From Dehalococcoidia bacterium (GTDB lineage: Bacteria > Chloroflexota > Dehalococcoidia > Lucifugimonadales > Lucifugimonadaceae): DNA of 64,000 bases. The translations under genes were made by a program, and so were the position numbers. The stretch's first letter is position 1, and the number at the start of each line of letters is the position of its first letter. This document shows, one piece after another, positions 9,701 through 18,334 of this stretch. The notes below the pieces were generated by a model. That model was not told where the DNA came from and did not search any database. It saw only the letters and a program-made list of their open reading frames with translations. The stretch lies in assembly GCA_022451965.1 (NCBI GenBank), contig JAKUNJ010000004.1, positions 1 to 64,000 on the forward strand, given 5' to 3'.

Positions 9701-10267
9701 AAATATATCTATAATATCTCCTCTGACTGCAAATTCTCCAACTGAATCTACTATAGAAGTATTTTTATAACCTGACAAGACTATTTTATTCACAAGTTCC
9801 CTTTGAGTAATCTTATCTGCTGTTCTCAAGTCTATAGATAATTTTGCGAATAAGTTTTTTGAAATTGTATTTGTAGTTAATGATTGAATAGAAGAACAGA
9901 CAATAGGTAATTTATTATTATATTGGCCCTTGTAAAGTGCTTCTAGGCATCTCATTCTTTCAATAGCATTTTTGTTATCTGGTTTATATTTTTCTAGAAA
10001 TATTTCATTCCGTTCGTTAAAATTTAAGTTAGTTGTTTTAGAACTCCAAAAATTCAGATTATCAACTAATTCTCTAGATTCTTCTGGGTTAGACGTCAGA
10101 ACTAATGTAGGTTTTTTTACTAATTGGACAATGGATGAAATAATAAATGGGTGAGCTTCTTTTGGAGAAAGTATTTTTGGACTATTTTTTGAGCGCAGTT
10201 CGGCAACTACATGCTTAAATGTAGGCTCATTATGAAGTAAACTGCTTAAACTTACCAAATTATTCAA
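6782..10267 (-). CDS. mfd: Transcription-repair coupling factor Mfd
   Basis: The 1161-residue product has the complete Mfd layout. A UvrB-like N-terminal part covers about residues 1-340. The RNA-polymerase-interacting domain begins near residue 485 (DDFVVHIDHGVGKFIG). The RecG-like translocase has Walker A GDVGFGKTEVA near residue 632, a DEEH motif II (DEEQ is common) and SATPIPRTL. The TRCF C-terminal domain begins near residue 1010. Mfd displaces RNA polymerase stalled at lesions and recruits UvrA. The gene stands alone on the minus strand, divergent from proB across 59 bp. Confidence 0.97.
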   Translation of the reverse strand: MNNLVSLSSLLHNEPTFKHVVAELRSKNSPKILSPKEAHPFIISSIVQLVKKPTLVLTSNPEESRELVDNLNFWSSKTTNLNFNERNEIFLEKYKPDNKNAIERMRCLEALYKGQYNNKLPIVCSSIQSLTTNTISKNLFAKLSIDLRTADKITQRELVNKIVLSGYKNTSIVDSVGEFAVRGDIIDIFTLNMKDPIRINFLYDSIESIKIFESSSQTTYKTVKDIFISPVSETNTLSRNIDDLMKQNKKFFENPENKDIDFTTSNLSKIIEGESEDLINYYSGFFDKGSILNFLRNEYLIIKLENYNLNHELENTKNRRNAILKTKINNKEINSNFPAPYNNANSLFFLEKEKMLLEINQRSYENKNHFRLKISTPKIQKLNENKIKRFLNDKEKNEKVIISTDYPMRVKEILEISKIEIFDDIQEISANKYNIISKNIGQGFKINDGKNFFTILTDKELFGMKKKRTIKSYSNNIPSAISSEPFKIDDFVVHIDHGVGKFIGTTQIDSTKREFIVINYKNDDKLYVPSEQIDRIQLYKSFQKEDPKLDTLGSQRWIKSKNKVQKSIEILAVELIQIYAAREKIKGKSFKKKSEWYKELEESFEFIETPDQEKAINEINFDLESKKPMDRLLCGDVGFGKTEVAIRAAFKVVENGFQVAILVPTTVLALQHYETFKERLNPFPIEIEYISRFISNLGQKNILKKLSEGKVDILIGTHKLIQNNINFKNLGLLIIDEEHKFGVNQKENIKQKEIDIDVLSLSATPIPRTLSLALNGVRDLSMINTPPENRIPVNTYVSNFSDDLIREVILREMDRKGQIFFVNNEIHNIEILAQRIRKVVPEAKISIAHGQMEKNNLENIIKDFSSKKTDILVCTTIIESGIDMPNVNTLIVNNSHKFGLSQLYQMKGRIGRSEKTSYAYFLTPSSSRINDISEERLNAIISSSEFGSGYDIAMRDLEIRGAGNILGKEQSGHISSIGYELYNSLLISAIESLKNGEESNLNFFLMNTVDIKINARIPEEYIEDIKVRLNIYMRLSKLRKVKELLELQKEIKDRFGQVPEELKNLFLINRIKILCHEYKHISSIKGDENKILIRFDEPIIGIKNILENKIEANIEIKTKTMIFSSENQQETLKELLILLEKLIIIDKEISEKFEQAISSVN

Positions 10268-10326
10268 AATCTTAATCCGATAAACTATATTTTATACGAA
10301 AGAAATAAAATTTTTATAAAAAAGTT

Positions 10327-11466
10327 ATGACAACAAAAAAGAAATTAAGAATAGTTATAAAAATTGGAAGTAATCTTATTACTGAAAACGGAAATATCCT
10401 AAATTATAAACTTATTGAAAACTTATGTGATCAAATTTCTGTTATTAGAAAGAGTCAACATCAGGTGATTATTGTTTCCTCAGGTGCAGTTGCAGCAGGT
10501 AATCAATATCTTTCTAAATATGAAAAAAATGTAAATATAAATAATAATTCAATAGTGCAAAAACAATTACTTGCTTCAATTGGTCAACCAATTTTAATGA
10601 ATGCATATGAAAAATTTTTTTCAGAAAGATCAATAATGATTTCCCAAGCTCTTCTATCAAGAAATGATTTTGAAAATAGGCTAGGTTATCTAAATATTAG
10701 AAATACTCTTAGTGAGCTATTAATGCTTGATATTATTCCAATAATTAATGAGAATGATGTAGTATCTACTGAAGAATTGACAGGGAATGTCTATGGGGAT
10801 AATGATCGTTTATCAGCAATGGTTTCCAATGCAATAGATGCAGACTTATTGATTTTATTAGGTACAATAGACGGTTTATATACCTCAGATCCAAATATTA
10901 CAAAAGATGCAAAAAAAATTAATATCGTTGAAGATATTACTGATGAAATCATCAATTTTGCTGAGGGATCAATTGATGGAATTGGTTCTGGAGGAATGAC
11001 TTCAAAAATCCAAGCTGCTAACATTTCTATTAATTCTGGTACTGAGATGTTTATTGCTTCAGGTTTGGAAAATGATGTCTTAACAAGAATCATTTCTGGA
11101 GAAATAATAGGTACTAAATTTTTATCCAAACAATCACTGAATGAATCTAGAAAGAGATGGCTTATAACAGGCTACTCTTCTTCTAAAGGTGATATTACTC
11201 TCGATGAAGGTGCTATAAAAGCAATTAAAAACAAAGGAAGTGTTCTTCCTCCCGGAATCAAAAATACCTCAGGTGATTTTGATAGAGGAGATATTATTGG
11301 AATAAAAAACTCAATTGACAAGGTAATTGGCTGGGGAATTTCTAATTATTCTTCAAAAGAAATTAGTAAAATAAAAGGTATTAATAGTTCAAAAATTATA
11401 GATATAGTAGAAAAAAATTATGGATCTGAAGTTATACACAGAAATAACTTAGTACTTACTCAATAG
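10327..11466 (+). CDS. proB: Glutamate 5-kinase ProB
   Basis: The 379-residue protein has an amino-acid-kinase domain with the N-terminal IKIGSNLIT phosphate loop, VSSGAVAAG near residue 57, and the NENDVVSTEEL and GDNDRLSAMVSNA substrate and nucleotide motifs. A C-terminal PUA domain covers about residues 280-370, as in full-length ProB. It phosphorylates L-glutamate, the first and normally feedback-regulated step of proline synthesis. It leads a plus-strand run proB-proA-thrB-lysC with gaps of 11 nt or less, so the four genes are probably one operon. Confidence 0.97.
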   Translation: MTTKKKLRIVIKIGSNLITENGNILNYKLIENLCDQISVIRKSQHQVIIVSSGAVAAGNQYLSKYEKNVNINNNSIVQKQLLASIGQPILMNAYEKFFSERSIMISQALLSRNDFENRLGYLNIRNTLSELLMLDIIPIINENDVVSTEELTGNVYGDNDRLSAMVSNAIDADLLILLGTIDGLYTSDPNITKDAKKINIVEDITDEIINFAEGSIDGIGSGGMTSKIQAANISINSGTEMFIASGLENDVLTRIISGEIIGTKFLSKQSLNESRKRWLITGYSSSKGDITLDEGAIKAIKNKGSVLPPGIKNTSGDFDRGDIIGIKNSIDKVIGWGISNYSSKEISKIKGINSSKIIDIVEKNYGSEVIHRNNLVLTQ

Positions 11467-11477
11467 AAAGTTAATTT

Positions 11478-12737
11478 ATGCTTAAAAATTTAGAGAAAAA
11501 CATTTCAAAAGTCTATGAAAGTTCCTTAAGTTTAAGTCTTGTTACAGCAGAACAAAGAAAGAGTTGCTTAAATATATTATCTAGAAAATTAGATTTATTC
11601 ATGAATGAGATAATAGAAATTAATGATAAAGAAATCTCTATAGCAACTGATAACGGCTTAGATAAACATGTGATAGATAGGATGAAACTTAGTAGAGAAT
11701 CAATCATAAGAATGATTAGTTCTTTAGTAAGTGTTAGAGATATGCCAGATACAGTTTCTGAAATCATAGAGACGAAAAAACGAGAAAATGGATTAGTAGT
11801 AAATAAGGTTAGAGTTCCATTAGGTGTTTTAGGGGTTATTTTTGAAAGTCGCCCAAATGTAGTTATAGAAATCGCTTCCTTGGCTATAAAGTCTGGAAAC
11901 GGCTTGGTCATGAGAGGTGGTAAAGATTGTATATTGACAAATTTATATTTGTTTAAGCTTGTAAGAGAATCCTTATCTGAATCTGGAATTAATGAAGATA
12001 GTATGTATTTTATTGATTTTACAGATCGTAAAGCTGTTGATTTAATTCTTTCTATGGATAGATATATTGACTTACTTATTCCTAGAGGCTCAGCTTCATT
12101 AGTGGATTTAGTAAATAAAAATGCCAAAATGCCTTCGATAACAGGTGGTATTGGTGTTTGCCATACATATGTAGATAAAGAAGCTGATATCGAACAAGCA
12201 ATTAATATACTTAATAATGCAAAAACTCAAAACCCTTCAGTTTGTAATGCAATGGATACGGTAATAGTCCATAAAGAAATTTTGAAGAATCTTCTAGATC
12301 CTCTATCAAAAGTATATTTAGAGAAAAATGTAAAAATAAAGGCTGATCAAGAAGCTTATAAAATAATTGGTTCTAATAAAGGTGTTAGCCATGCAACAGA
12401 AGAAGATTTTGGATATGAATTCTTAGATCTTGTAGTAAGTATAAAAACAGTAAAAAATATTGATTTGGCAATAAGTCACATAACTAAATATGGTTCTAAA
12501 CACTCTGAAGCCATAATAACTAATGACGAAATAAATGCAAAATATTTTCTTGATAAAGTAGATGCATCTGCAGTTTTTCATAATACATCTACTAGATTCA
12601 ATGATGGTTTTGAGTTAGGATTAGGAGCTGAAGTTGCTGTTTCTACTGACAAGCTTCATGCAAGGGGTCCAATGGGTATAAATGATCTAATGACTTATAA
12701 GTGGGTAGTTTTAGGGCAAGGGCAAGTTAGAACTTAA
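11478..12737 (+). CDS. proA: Glutamate-5-semialdehyde dehydrogenase ProA
   Basis: The 419-residue protein carries ProA landmarks: VPLGVLGVIFESRPNV near residue 115, LVMRGGKD near residue 140, LIPRGSASLVDLV near residue 200, the catalytic-cysteine region NPSVCNAMDT near residue 258, and the C-terminal FELGLGAEVAVSTDKLHARGPMG. It reduces gamma-glutamyl phosphate to glutamate semialdehyde using NADPH. It follows proB by 11 nt, and together they supply proline apart from the final ProC step, which is not in this window. Confidence 0.97.
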   Translation: MLKNLEKNISKVYESSLSLSLVTAEQRKSCLNILSRKLDLFMNEIIEINDKEISIATDNGLDKHVIDRMKLSRESIIRMISSLVSVRDMPDTVSEIIETKKRENGLVVNKVRVPLGVLGVIFESRPNVVIEIASLAIKSGNGLVMRGGKDCILTNLYLFKLVRESLSESGINEDSMYFIDFTDRKAVDLILSMDRYIDLLIPRGSASLVDLVNKNAKMPSITGGIGVCHTYVDKEADIEQAINILNNAKTQNPSVCNAMDTVIVHKEILKNLLDPLSKVYLEKNVKIKADQEAYKIIGSNKGVSHATEEDFGYEFLDLVVSIKTVKNIDLAISHITKYGSKHSEAIITNDEINAKYFLDKVDASAVFHNTSTRFNDGFELGLGAEVAVSTDKLHARGPMGINDLMTYKWVVLGQGQVRT

Positions 12738-12741
12738 GAAA

Positions 12742-13644
12742 ATGACAAAAAAATTTAAATTAAGAGTTCCTGCTTCATCTGCGAACTTAGGATCTGGGTT
12801 CGATTCTATAGGTGCATGCTTAGATATTTGGAATGAAATAAAGTTTTTTGAAGGTGAATTTCAAATTACAAATAAAGGATTTGGTGAAAAATCTTTTCCT
12901 AGAGACAAAAAAAACTTAATCTATAAATCTTATCTTCAAACTATTCAAATTCTGGGTAAATCTGAAAAAGAATTAACTATAAATTGTGATAATAATATCC
13001 CAAATTCCGGAGGTTTAGGAAGTAGCTCAGCAGCAGTGATCTCAGGAATTATGATAGCTTATGCAATAAATAATATTGATATGGAAAAAGATGAGGTCTA
13101 TCAAATAGCATCAGCAATAGAAGGTCACCCTGATAATGTTGGCCCTGCTATTTTTGGTGGAATAACAATAGGTTACAAAGATTATGATGAATGGCTCATA
13201 AGTTCGGTTAAGTTCAATAAAAACCTAAAAATAATATCTTTTGTGTCTGACCAGAAAATATCAACTCAAGAATCAAGGAAGAATCTTCCTGATGAAGTAT
13301 CTAGAAATGATTCAATTTATAACATATCTAGAGCTGCTTTACTTATAAATTCTTTGGCTAATGATAATTTTCAAAACTTGAAGTATGCCTTTCAAGATAA
13401 AATTCATGAACAATATAGAACCCCAATGATTAAAGGATTTTCAACTATATCCAATTCAGCAATTTCTGCGGGTGCATTGGCTACTTATCTTTCAGGATCA
13501 GGACCTACTATTTCAGCTATAGCTGAATCTAAAGAACTTACAATTAATTATGAAATGCTGGATGCAGCAAATAAACTTGGAATAAATGGTAATGGAATAA
13601 TTTGTAAAATATCAGAAATTGGAGCAAATTTAGTTGAAGAATAA
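12742..13644 (+). CDS. thrB: Homoserine kinase ThrB
   Basis: This is a 300-residue GHMP-superfamily kinase with the N-terminal VPASSANLGSGFDS motif, the ATP-binding loop NSGGLGSSSAAVISG near residue 90, EGHPDNVGPAIFGG near residue 130, and the C-terminal AYLSGSGPT-like motif (ATYLSGSGPT). It phosphorylates homoserine on the way to threonine. The gene begins 4 nt after proA and overlaps lysC by 11 nt, coupling aspartate-family and proline genes in one transcript. Homoserine dehydrogenase and threonine synthase are not in this window. Confidence 0.95.
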   Translation: MTKKFKLRVPASSANLGSGFDSIGACLDIWNEIKFFEGEFQITNKGFGEKSFPRDKKNLIYKSYLQTIQILGKSEKELTINCDNNIPNSGGLGSSSAAVISGIMIAYAINNIDMEKDEVYQIASAIEGHPDNVGPAIFGGITIGYKDYDEWLISSVKFNKNLKIISFVSDQKISTQESRKNLPDEVSRNDSIYNISRAALLINSLANDNFQNLKYAFQDKIHEQYRTPMIKGFSTISNSAISAGALATYLSGSGPTISAIAESKELTINYEMLDAANKLGINGNGIICKISEIGANLVEE

Positions 13645-14857
13645 AATCGTAGTTCAAAAGTACGGAGGTACTTCAATAGGAGATGTTGAAAAGCTTAAGT
13701 TAATAGCAAAAAAAATTTCTGACAAAAAGATTGAAGGCTATTCTCCAGTGGTTGTAGTTTCTGCTATGGGTAAAACAACTGATGATCTTGTAAATATGTC
13801 TGAGGAAGTTACTTTTAATAATAAAAAACCAGACCTTAGAGAAAAAGATACTTTGCTTTCTACTGGAGAATTAGTTTCTTCAACTCTTTTAGCAATATCT
13901 ATAAAGTCATTAGATAATGAAGTCATTAGTTTATCTGGCTTACAAGCTGGAATTACGACTGATAATATTCATGGTTCTGCAAGAATTTCAGATATTAACA
14001 CCTCTAGAATTATTGAAGAAATTCATCAAGGCAAAATAATAATTATTGCAGGTTTTCAAGGGGTTAATAATGAAGGTGATATCACTACTCTTGGTAGGGG
14101 AGGTTCAGATACAACGGCTGTAGCAATAGCTGCAGCTCTTGAGGCAGATTTATGTGAAATATATACTGATGTTGAAGGCATCTATACTACTGATCCAAGA
14201 GTTGTTTCAAAAGCAAAGAAATTAGATAAGATAAATTATGAAGATATGCTTGAAATGGCAGTTTTAGGTGCTAAGATGCATCCTAGATCAATTGAATTAG
14301 CGTCTATTTATAACGTCCCTGTATATGTAGCAGGTACATTTTCAGATAAAAGAGGTACACTTATAACCAAGGAAGGTGATATGGAAAATACAAAAACAGT
14401 TACTGGTATAGCTATTGAAAAAAAGGTTTCAAAAATTACAGTTAAAAAGATTAAGAATTTACCCGGTGTTGCTGCTTCAATTTTAAAGCCCCTTTCAGAC
14501 CAATCTATTAGTATAGATGTTATTGTTCAAAATACTCCATCTGATGGTTATATTGATTTCTCGTTCTCTCTTTCTGAAGAAGATCTTGGTAAAGCTTATG
14601 ACATTTTGATGAAAAATAATAATTTGAATTTCGAAGAAATAATAATGGGAAAAGGTTTTGCTAAAGTCAGCTTAGTTGGAACTGGCATGCAAAATGCCCC
14701 TGGCTATGCAACAGATATGTTTAATGCCCTTGGTACAAATAATATAACAATTGAAATGATAACTACATCTGAAATCAGAATAACCTGTTTGATTAATCAA
14801 AAAGACTTAGATTTAGCAGTTAACTCTCTTCATGATGTGTTTGAACTAGATAAGTAA
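13634..14857 (+). CDS. lysC: Aspartate kinase LysC
   Basis: The 407-residue monofunctional aspartokinase has the VVQKYGGTS start motif, LSTGELVSS near residue 76, GRGGSDTTAVA near residue 154 and VEGIYTTDPR near residue 180. Two ACT regulatory modules occupy about residues 265-405. It catalyses the first step to lysine, threonine and methionine and is usually controlled by end-product binding at the ACT domains. Translation begins at TTG 13634, inside the end of thrB; starting there leaves the KYGGTS motif close to the N-terminus, as in homologues. The next gene, recF, is convergent with only one intervening base. Confidence 0.95.
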   Translation: MKNKIVVQKYGGTSIGDVEKLKLIAKKISDKKIEGYSPVVVVSAMGKTTDDLVNMSEEVTFNNKKPDLREKDTLLSTGELVSSTLLAISIKSLDNEVISLSGLQAGITTDNIHGSARISDINTSRIIEEIHQGKIIIIAGFQGVNNEGDITTLGRGGSDTTAVAIAAALEADLCEIYTDVEGIYTTDPRVVSKAKKLDKINYEDMLEMAVLGAKMHPRSIELASIYNVPVYVAGTFSDKRGTLITKEGDMENTKTVTGIAIEKKVSKITVKKIKNLPGVAASILKPLSDQSISIDVIVQNTPSDGYIDFSFSLSEEDLGKAYDILMKNNNLNFEEIIMGKGFAKVSLVGTGMQNAPGYATDMFNALGTNNITIEMITTSEIRITCLINQKDLDLAVNSLHDVFELDK

Positions 14858-14858
14858 A

Positions 14859-16013
14859 TTAACCTTGCTTTATTGAACCATTTTTTATAGAAAAAAATTT
14901 TGCTTTATTTATTTTATTTCTATCTATTAGCGCTAAATCAGCGGTAGATAATAAGATTTGATCAAACCCCGTTATTTCATCTAATACTTTTTCTCTCATG
15001 ATTTCATCTAGCTCTGAAAAAATATCATCTAGTATTAGTATTGGCTTTGCTTTGACTATATTTTTAATTTCTTCTGCTTCTGATAATTTTAATGAAAGTG
15101 AAATTATTCTAGCCTGACCTCTTGAAGCAGTTATTGATGCAGGTGAATCATTAAAGAAAATTCCAAAATCATCTCTATGGGGGCCTAGAGTTGTATTTCT
15201 TTGATCAATATCCCTAGATCTACTTTTATTCAAAGAAATAGAAAAGAATGATTTAATTTTTTCTGGTGAATTATATTCTTGAAAAAAATTATCATTTTCT
15301 ACTCTCCCTATTTTAGGAAGGTACTTTATATCTAGTCTAATGTTTTTATTGAAACCCAATGCAAAATTTCTGGAATTCTCTCTTATTTTTAGGAGTATTT
15401 TATTTCTTTCATAAAAAATATTTGATGCTTCTTCGGCTAATCTATCATCCCAAAAATCTAACTCATTTTCATTACTTCTTCCATCCTTAATGTTTTTTAG
15501 TAAACTATTCCTTTGAAATATGACTTTTTGATATCTTTGTAAATTTTTTACATGCTCATTATTTATTTGGCTTAGCAATATATTTATATATTTTCTTCTA
15601 ACTAAGGGAGGCCCCGAAATTATAGCTATATCATCTGTGTCAAAGAAAACTGAGTTTATATTTCCAACAAATTCTTGAGTTGTTACGATCACACCATTTA
15701 TTCTAAATGTTTTATCTAGGTCTTTAGCCTGAGAAATATTGTAATCAACTTGAGCTTTTATATTATGGTTATTTTCTTCAGCTATACCTAAAATTTGTGC
15801 ATGTCCACCATTTTCAAGTAAATTATTATTTATTAAGAATTTATCGTTAGAAACTCTTGAGGATTTTGCTATCGAAAGTAAATATATTCCTTCAAATAAG
15901 TTACTTTTGCCTTGCCCATTATCGCCATAGAATACATTGAAACCTTCTTCTAAATCCATTGTAGAACTTATATGATTTCTATAATTAGATAGTGCTAAAC
16001 TCTTAATTTTAAT
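14859..16013 (-). CDS. recF: DNA replication/repair protein RecF (probable ATT start)
   Basis: The ORF from the first ATG (15959) gives 366 residues: a Walker A loop GDNGQGKS close to the start, the ABC-like signature region LSLKLSEAEE, and Walker B ILILDDIFSELDE near the C-terminus. RecF loads RecA at gaps through RecOR. Homologues begin with a beta strand and a LxLxNYRN segment before that ATG. The same frame reads exactly this upstream (IKIKSLALSNYRNH) and then meets a stop. The only codon giving a complete N-terminus is ATT at 16013, giving 384 residues. A conservative alternative is ATG 15959 with a truncated N-terminus. Confidence 0.88.
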   Translation of the reverse strand: MKIKSLALSNYRNHISSTMDLEEGFNVFYGDNGQGKSNLFEGIYLLSIAKSSRVSNDKFLINNNLLENGGHAQILGIAEENNHNIKAQVDYNISQAKDLDKTFRINGVIVTTQEFVGNINSVFFDTDDIAIISGPPLVRRKYINILLSQINNEHVKNLQRYQKVIFQRNSLLKNIKDGRSNENELDFWDDRLAEEASNIFYERNKILLKIRENSRNFALGFNKNIRLDIKYLPKIGRVENDNFFQEYNSPEKIKSFFSISLNKSRSRDIDQRNTTLGPHRDDFGIFFNDSPASITASRGQARIISLSLKLSEAEEIKNIVKAKPILILDDIFSELDEIMREKVLDEITGFDQILLSTADLALIDRNKINKAKFFSIKNGSIKQG

Positions 16014-16090
16014 ATTTTAGTCCGATCTATAGTTTTAATATATATGATAGATTTTTATCTTGAGTAAGTATCTTTTTTTTGAGGTAATTT

Positions 16091-16846
16091 ATGAATAAAT
16101 TAGTAACATTAGATCTTTGGCAAACTATCATGGGAGAATCAGATTTTTCTTCATTTTCACCTGATAGAAGAAAATTGAAATGTGAATCAATATATTTATA
16201 TCTAAAGAAATTTAATAAAAATTTGAAATATCAAGAAGTTCAAGATTCTCATGATAAGATTGTTTCTTTAATTGCTAGATATTCTAGATTTCATTCCGAT
16301 CTTTTGTTTGATGATTGGCTAATTATGCTAATTAGAATGATAGATAAAAAGAACAAATTTCAGCTAAATAATAAGCAAATTACAAATTTAGGTGAAATTA
16401 TTGATGAAATTTTTCTCACTTATCCTCCAGATATATTTGAGGGAACTTCAGACTTTTTAGATTATTTAATAAAAAATAAGTTTAAAATTGGAATAATTTC
16501 AAATACAGGATTTAACTCACCAAATGCTTATAAAAAATTACTGAGAAAAAATAACATTTACTATGATGTTTTATCCTTGTCTAATGAAATAGGTATTGCA
16601 AAGCCTAATTATAAGATCTTCAAATTAACACTAGAAAAAGTAAAAATAGAACCAAGTATTTCTATCCATATTGGTGATAATCCTGTTGCAGATATATTAG
16701 GAGCAACAAATTTTGGTATGGATGCAATATTGATTTCTAAATCTGGAAGAACTAAACCAGTAAATAATAATGTTCATCAAGTGATTGATAATATAGGATT
16801 GGCCAAAGAATCAATCTTATCTTGGGTAGATAAGCTTTCTAATTGA
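16091..16846 (+). CDS. HAD-superfamily hydrolase
   Basis: This 251-residue protein has the four HAD motifs. Motif I is LDLWQT, with the nucleophile Asp8 but Trp at the +2 position where Asp or Thr is usual. Motif II is ISNTG near residue 140, the Lys motif is AKPNYKIF near residue 170, and motif IV is HIGDNPVADILGA near residue 197. An alpha-helical cap lies between motifs I and II. Family members are phosphatases or dehalogenases; the Asp-X-Trp form is unusual for phosphatases, so activity is uncertain. The 3' end overlaps the convergent DUF1461 gene by 30 bp. Confidence 0.82.
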   Translation: MNKLVTLDLWQTIMGESDFSSFSPDRRKLKCESIYLYLKKFNKNLKYQEVQDSHDKIVSLIARYSRFHSDLLFDDWLIMLIRMIDKKNKFQLNNKQITNLGEIIDEIFLTYPPDIFEGTSDFLDYLIKNKFKIGIISNTGFNSPNAYKKLLRKNNIYYDVLSLSNEIGIAKPNYKIFKLTLEKVKIEPSISIHIGDNPVADILGATNFGMDAILISKSGRTKPVNNNVHQVIDNIGLAKESILSWVDKLSN

Positions 16847-17512
16847 ATAAAATGATAAGAATATTATTAAGTTTATTAGAATAAATAAAATAATTATTGC
16901 TGCACTAATTTCAAGAAAAAACCTTTGAGGATAAATCATAATCAAGAAATCTGAATTAGGGTCAAGAATCCATAGATCATTAGTAAACATTATTTTATGA
17001 AAGAGAGTAAAGGTGTAATTAAAATCTACAATCATCCCAAAAACGATCAAAAATAAAAGAATACTCCAAATTAAAAATGATACTAACATTATTCTTTTGA
17101 GATTTTCATAAAAAGATATATATCCTTCCCTAAATAAATAAAACACAAAGAAAATAATTAATAATATCAATCCTGCCCTTTCAAATAAAATAGTTGTTTT
17201 TATTAAATTTTTCACATCAACCATGTGATCTATTTCTTTTTGATTAAATAAATTTAGAACTTCTTTCCCTGGCTGTTGTAACAAGACTTCTAGTTTTACC
17301 TGGTCATCTCTGAAATAATCTTTTATTTGGTCAGATACTTGATTTAGTTGGTCTATTTTTATTCCTGTATTTTGGGATATTTGGTTTCTTGTCCAATTAT
17401 ATTCATAAACCCAGTCTGAGAATGTAATTATCTCTAAACTAATACATAATGTAACAGGAACCCATAAAATAGATGAGAAAATCTTAATAGATGTAGAGAT
17501 TTTTTTATTCAT
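16817..17512 (-). CDS. DUF1461/TIGR01906 membrane protein, Lit-like
   Basis: This 231-residue protein has four hydrophobic helices (about residues 8-28, 108-127, 140-162, 203-222) and a hydrophilic loop (30-100). Two conserved elements mark the TIGR01906/DUF1461 family: QKEIDHMVDVKNLI near residue 91-104, and FHKIMFTNDLW with NPxxDFLIMIYPQRFF near 171-199. In characterised Lit lipoprotein intramolecular transacylases, two histidines about 72 residues apart are essential. Here His96 and His172 occupy equivalent places. A role in lipoprotein remodelling is an inference; substrates cannot be told. The C-terminal coding end overlaps the convergent HAD gene. Confidence 0.75.
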   Translation of the reverse strand: MNKKISTSIKIFSSILWVPVTLCISLEIITFSDWVYEYNWTRNQISQNTGIKIDQLNQVSDQIKDYFRDDQVKLEVLLQQPGKEVLNLFNQKEIDHMVDVKNLIKTTILFERAGLILLIIFFVFYLFREGYISFYENLKRIMLVSFLIWSILLFLIVFGMIVDFNYTFTLFHKIMFTNDLWILDPNSDFLIMIYPQRFFLEISAAIIILFILINLIIFLSFYSIRKLIYPR

Positions 17513-17536
17513 ACAACATTATAACTTTTTAAAATT

Positions 17537-18214
17537 ATGAAAATAAATAAAATAATAAATTTAGTAAATATAATTTCAAAACTAAGATCTAAAGACGGAT
17601 GTCCTTGGGATAAAGAATTAGATCTAAAATCTCTATCTAAGCTTACTCTAGAGGAATGCTATGAATTAATAGACTCGATTGAAGAAAATGACCCGACTAA
17701 AATAGTAGATGAATTATCTGATTTATTAACTCATTTATTATTTTATGTAAATATTGGAGAATCGAATAAAATGTTTGATATTGATGATGTTATTGATAAT
17801 GCTCATAAAAAATTAATTTCAAGGCATCCACATGTCTTTGATAAAGAAAATTTTGGAATATTAGGATCTGCTGAAGAAGTAAAAGATAATTGGGATTCTA
17901 TAAAAAATAAAGAAGTTAGTGAATCCTTGTTAGATAATTTTGATTTTTTTGCTCCATCTTCTATCTTAGCAACTAGAATAATAAAGAAATTGATAGCCAA
18001 GAAAATAATATTAGAAGATAAACCCTTAGATATAAATTTTGATATTTTCAAATTTTATTATTTACTTATACAAAACGAAAAAGATCCAGAAAGTCTTCTT
18101 AGAAAAAAATTAGTAAAAATCAAGAAAAAAATTATTCTTGAAGAAAAAAGACTTGGTACTAACTTAGAAAATTTTGATAAAGAAAAAATTATAAATATAT
18201 TATTTGAGTATTAG
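17537..18214 (+). CDS. mazG: MazG-like nucleoside triphosphate pyrophosphohydrolase
   Basis: The N-terminal half is a clear MazG domain: LRSKDGCPWDKELDLKSL near residue 16, EECYELIDSI near residue 40, and VDELSDLLTHLLFY near residue 55, together forming the EExxE-(x)n-ExxD Mg-binding motif. GxRHPHVF appears as ISRHPHVFD near residue 92. E. coli MazG carries a second complete MazG domain, but here the remainder (about 130-225) is short and lacks a full second metal motif. MazG hydrolyses non-canonical or excess NTPs. The gene starts 24 bp from the divergent DUF1461 gene. Confidence 0.88.
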   Translation: MKINKIINLVNIISKLRSKDGCPWDKELDLKSLSKLTLEECYELIDSIEENDPTKIVDELSDLLTHLLFYVNIGESNKMFDIDDVIDNAHKKLISRHPHVFDKENFGILGSAEEVKDNWDSIKNKEVSESLLDNFDFFAPSSILATRIIKKLIAKKIILEDKPLDINFDIFKFYYLLIQNEKDPESLLRKKLVKIKKKIILEEKRLGTNLENFDKEKIINILFEY

Positions 18215-18334
18215 GATCTTTATTTATTGGCTCAAGTTATGTATAAATTGTTTTTTTAATTTCTAAAAGTATAGAATTTAATTATGAATTTTATAGTATT
18301 CAATTATCATAAATTTTAAATCTTTAGGTATTGT

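Noticed and set aside
11513-12127. 204-residue minus-strand ORF opposite proA
   Set aside because: It is antisense to strongly conserved proA sequence and has no recognisable domain; long antisense frames are expected where the sense strand has few Leu/Ser-derived stop complements.
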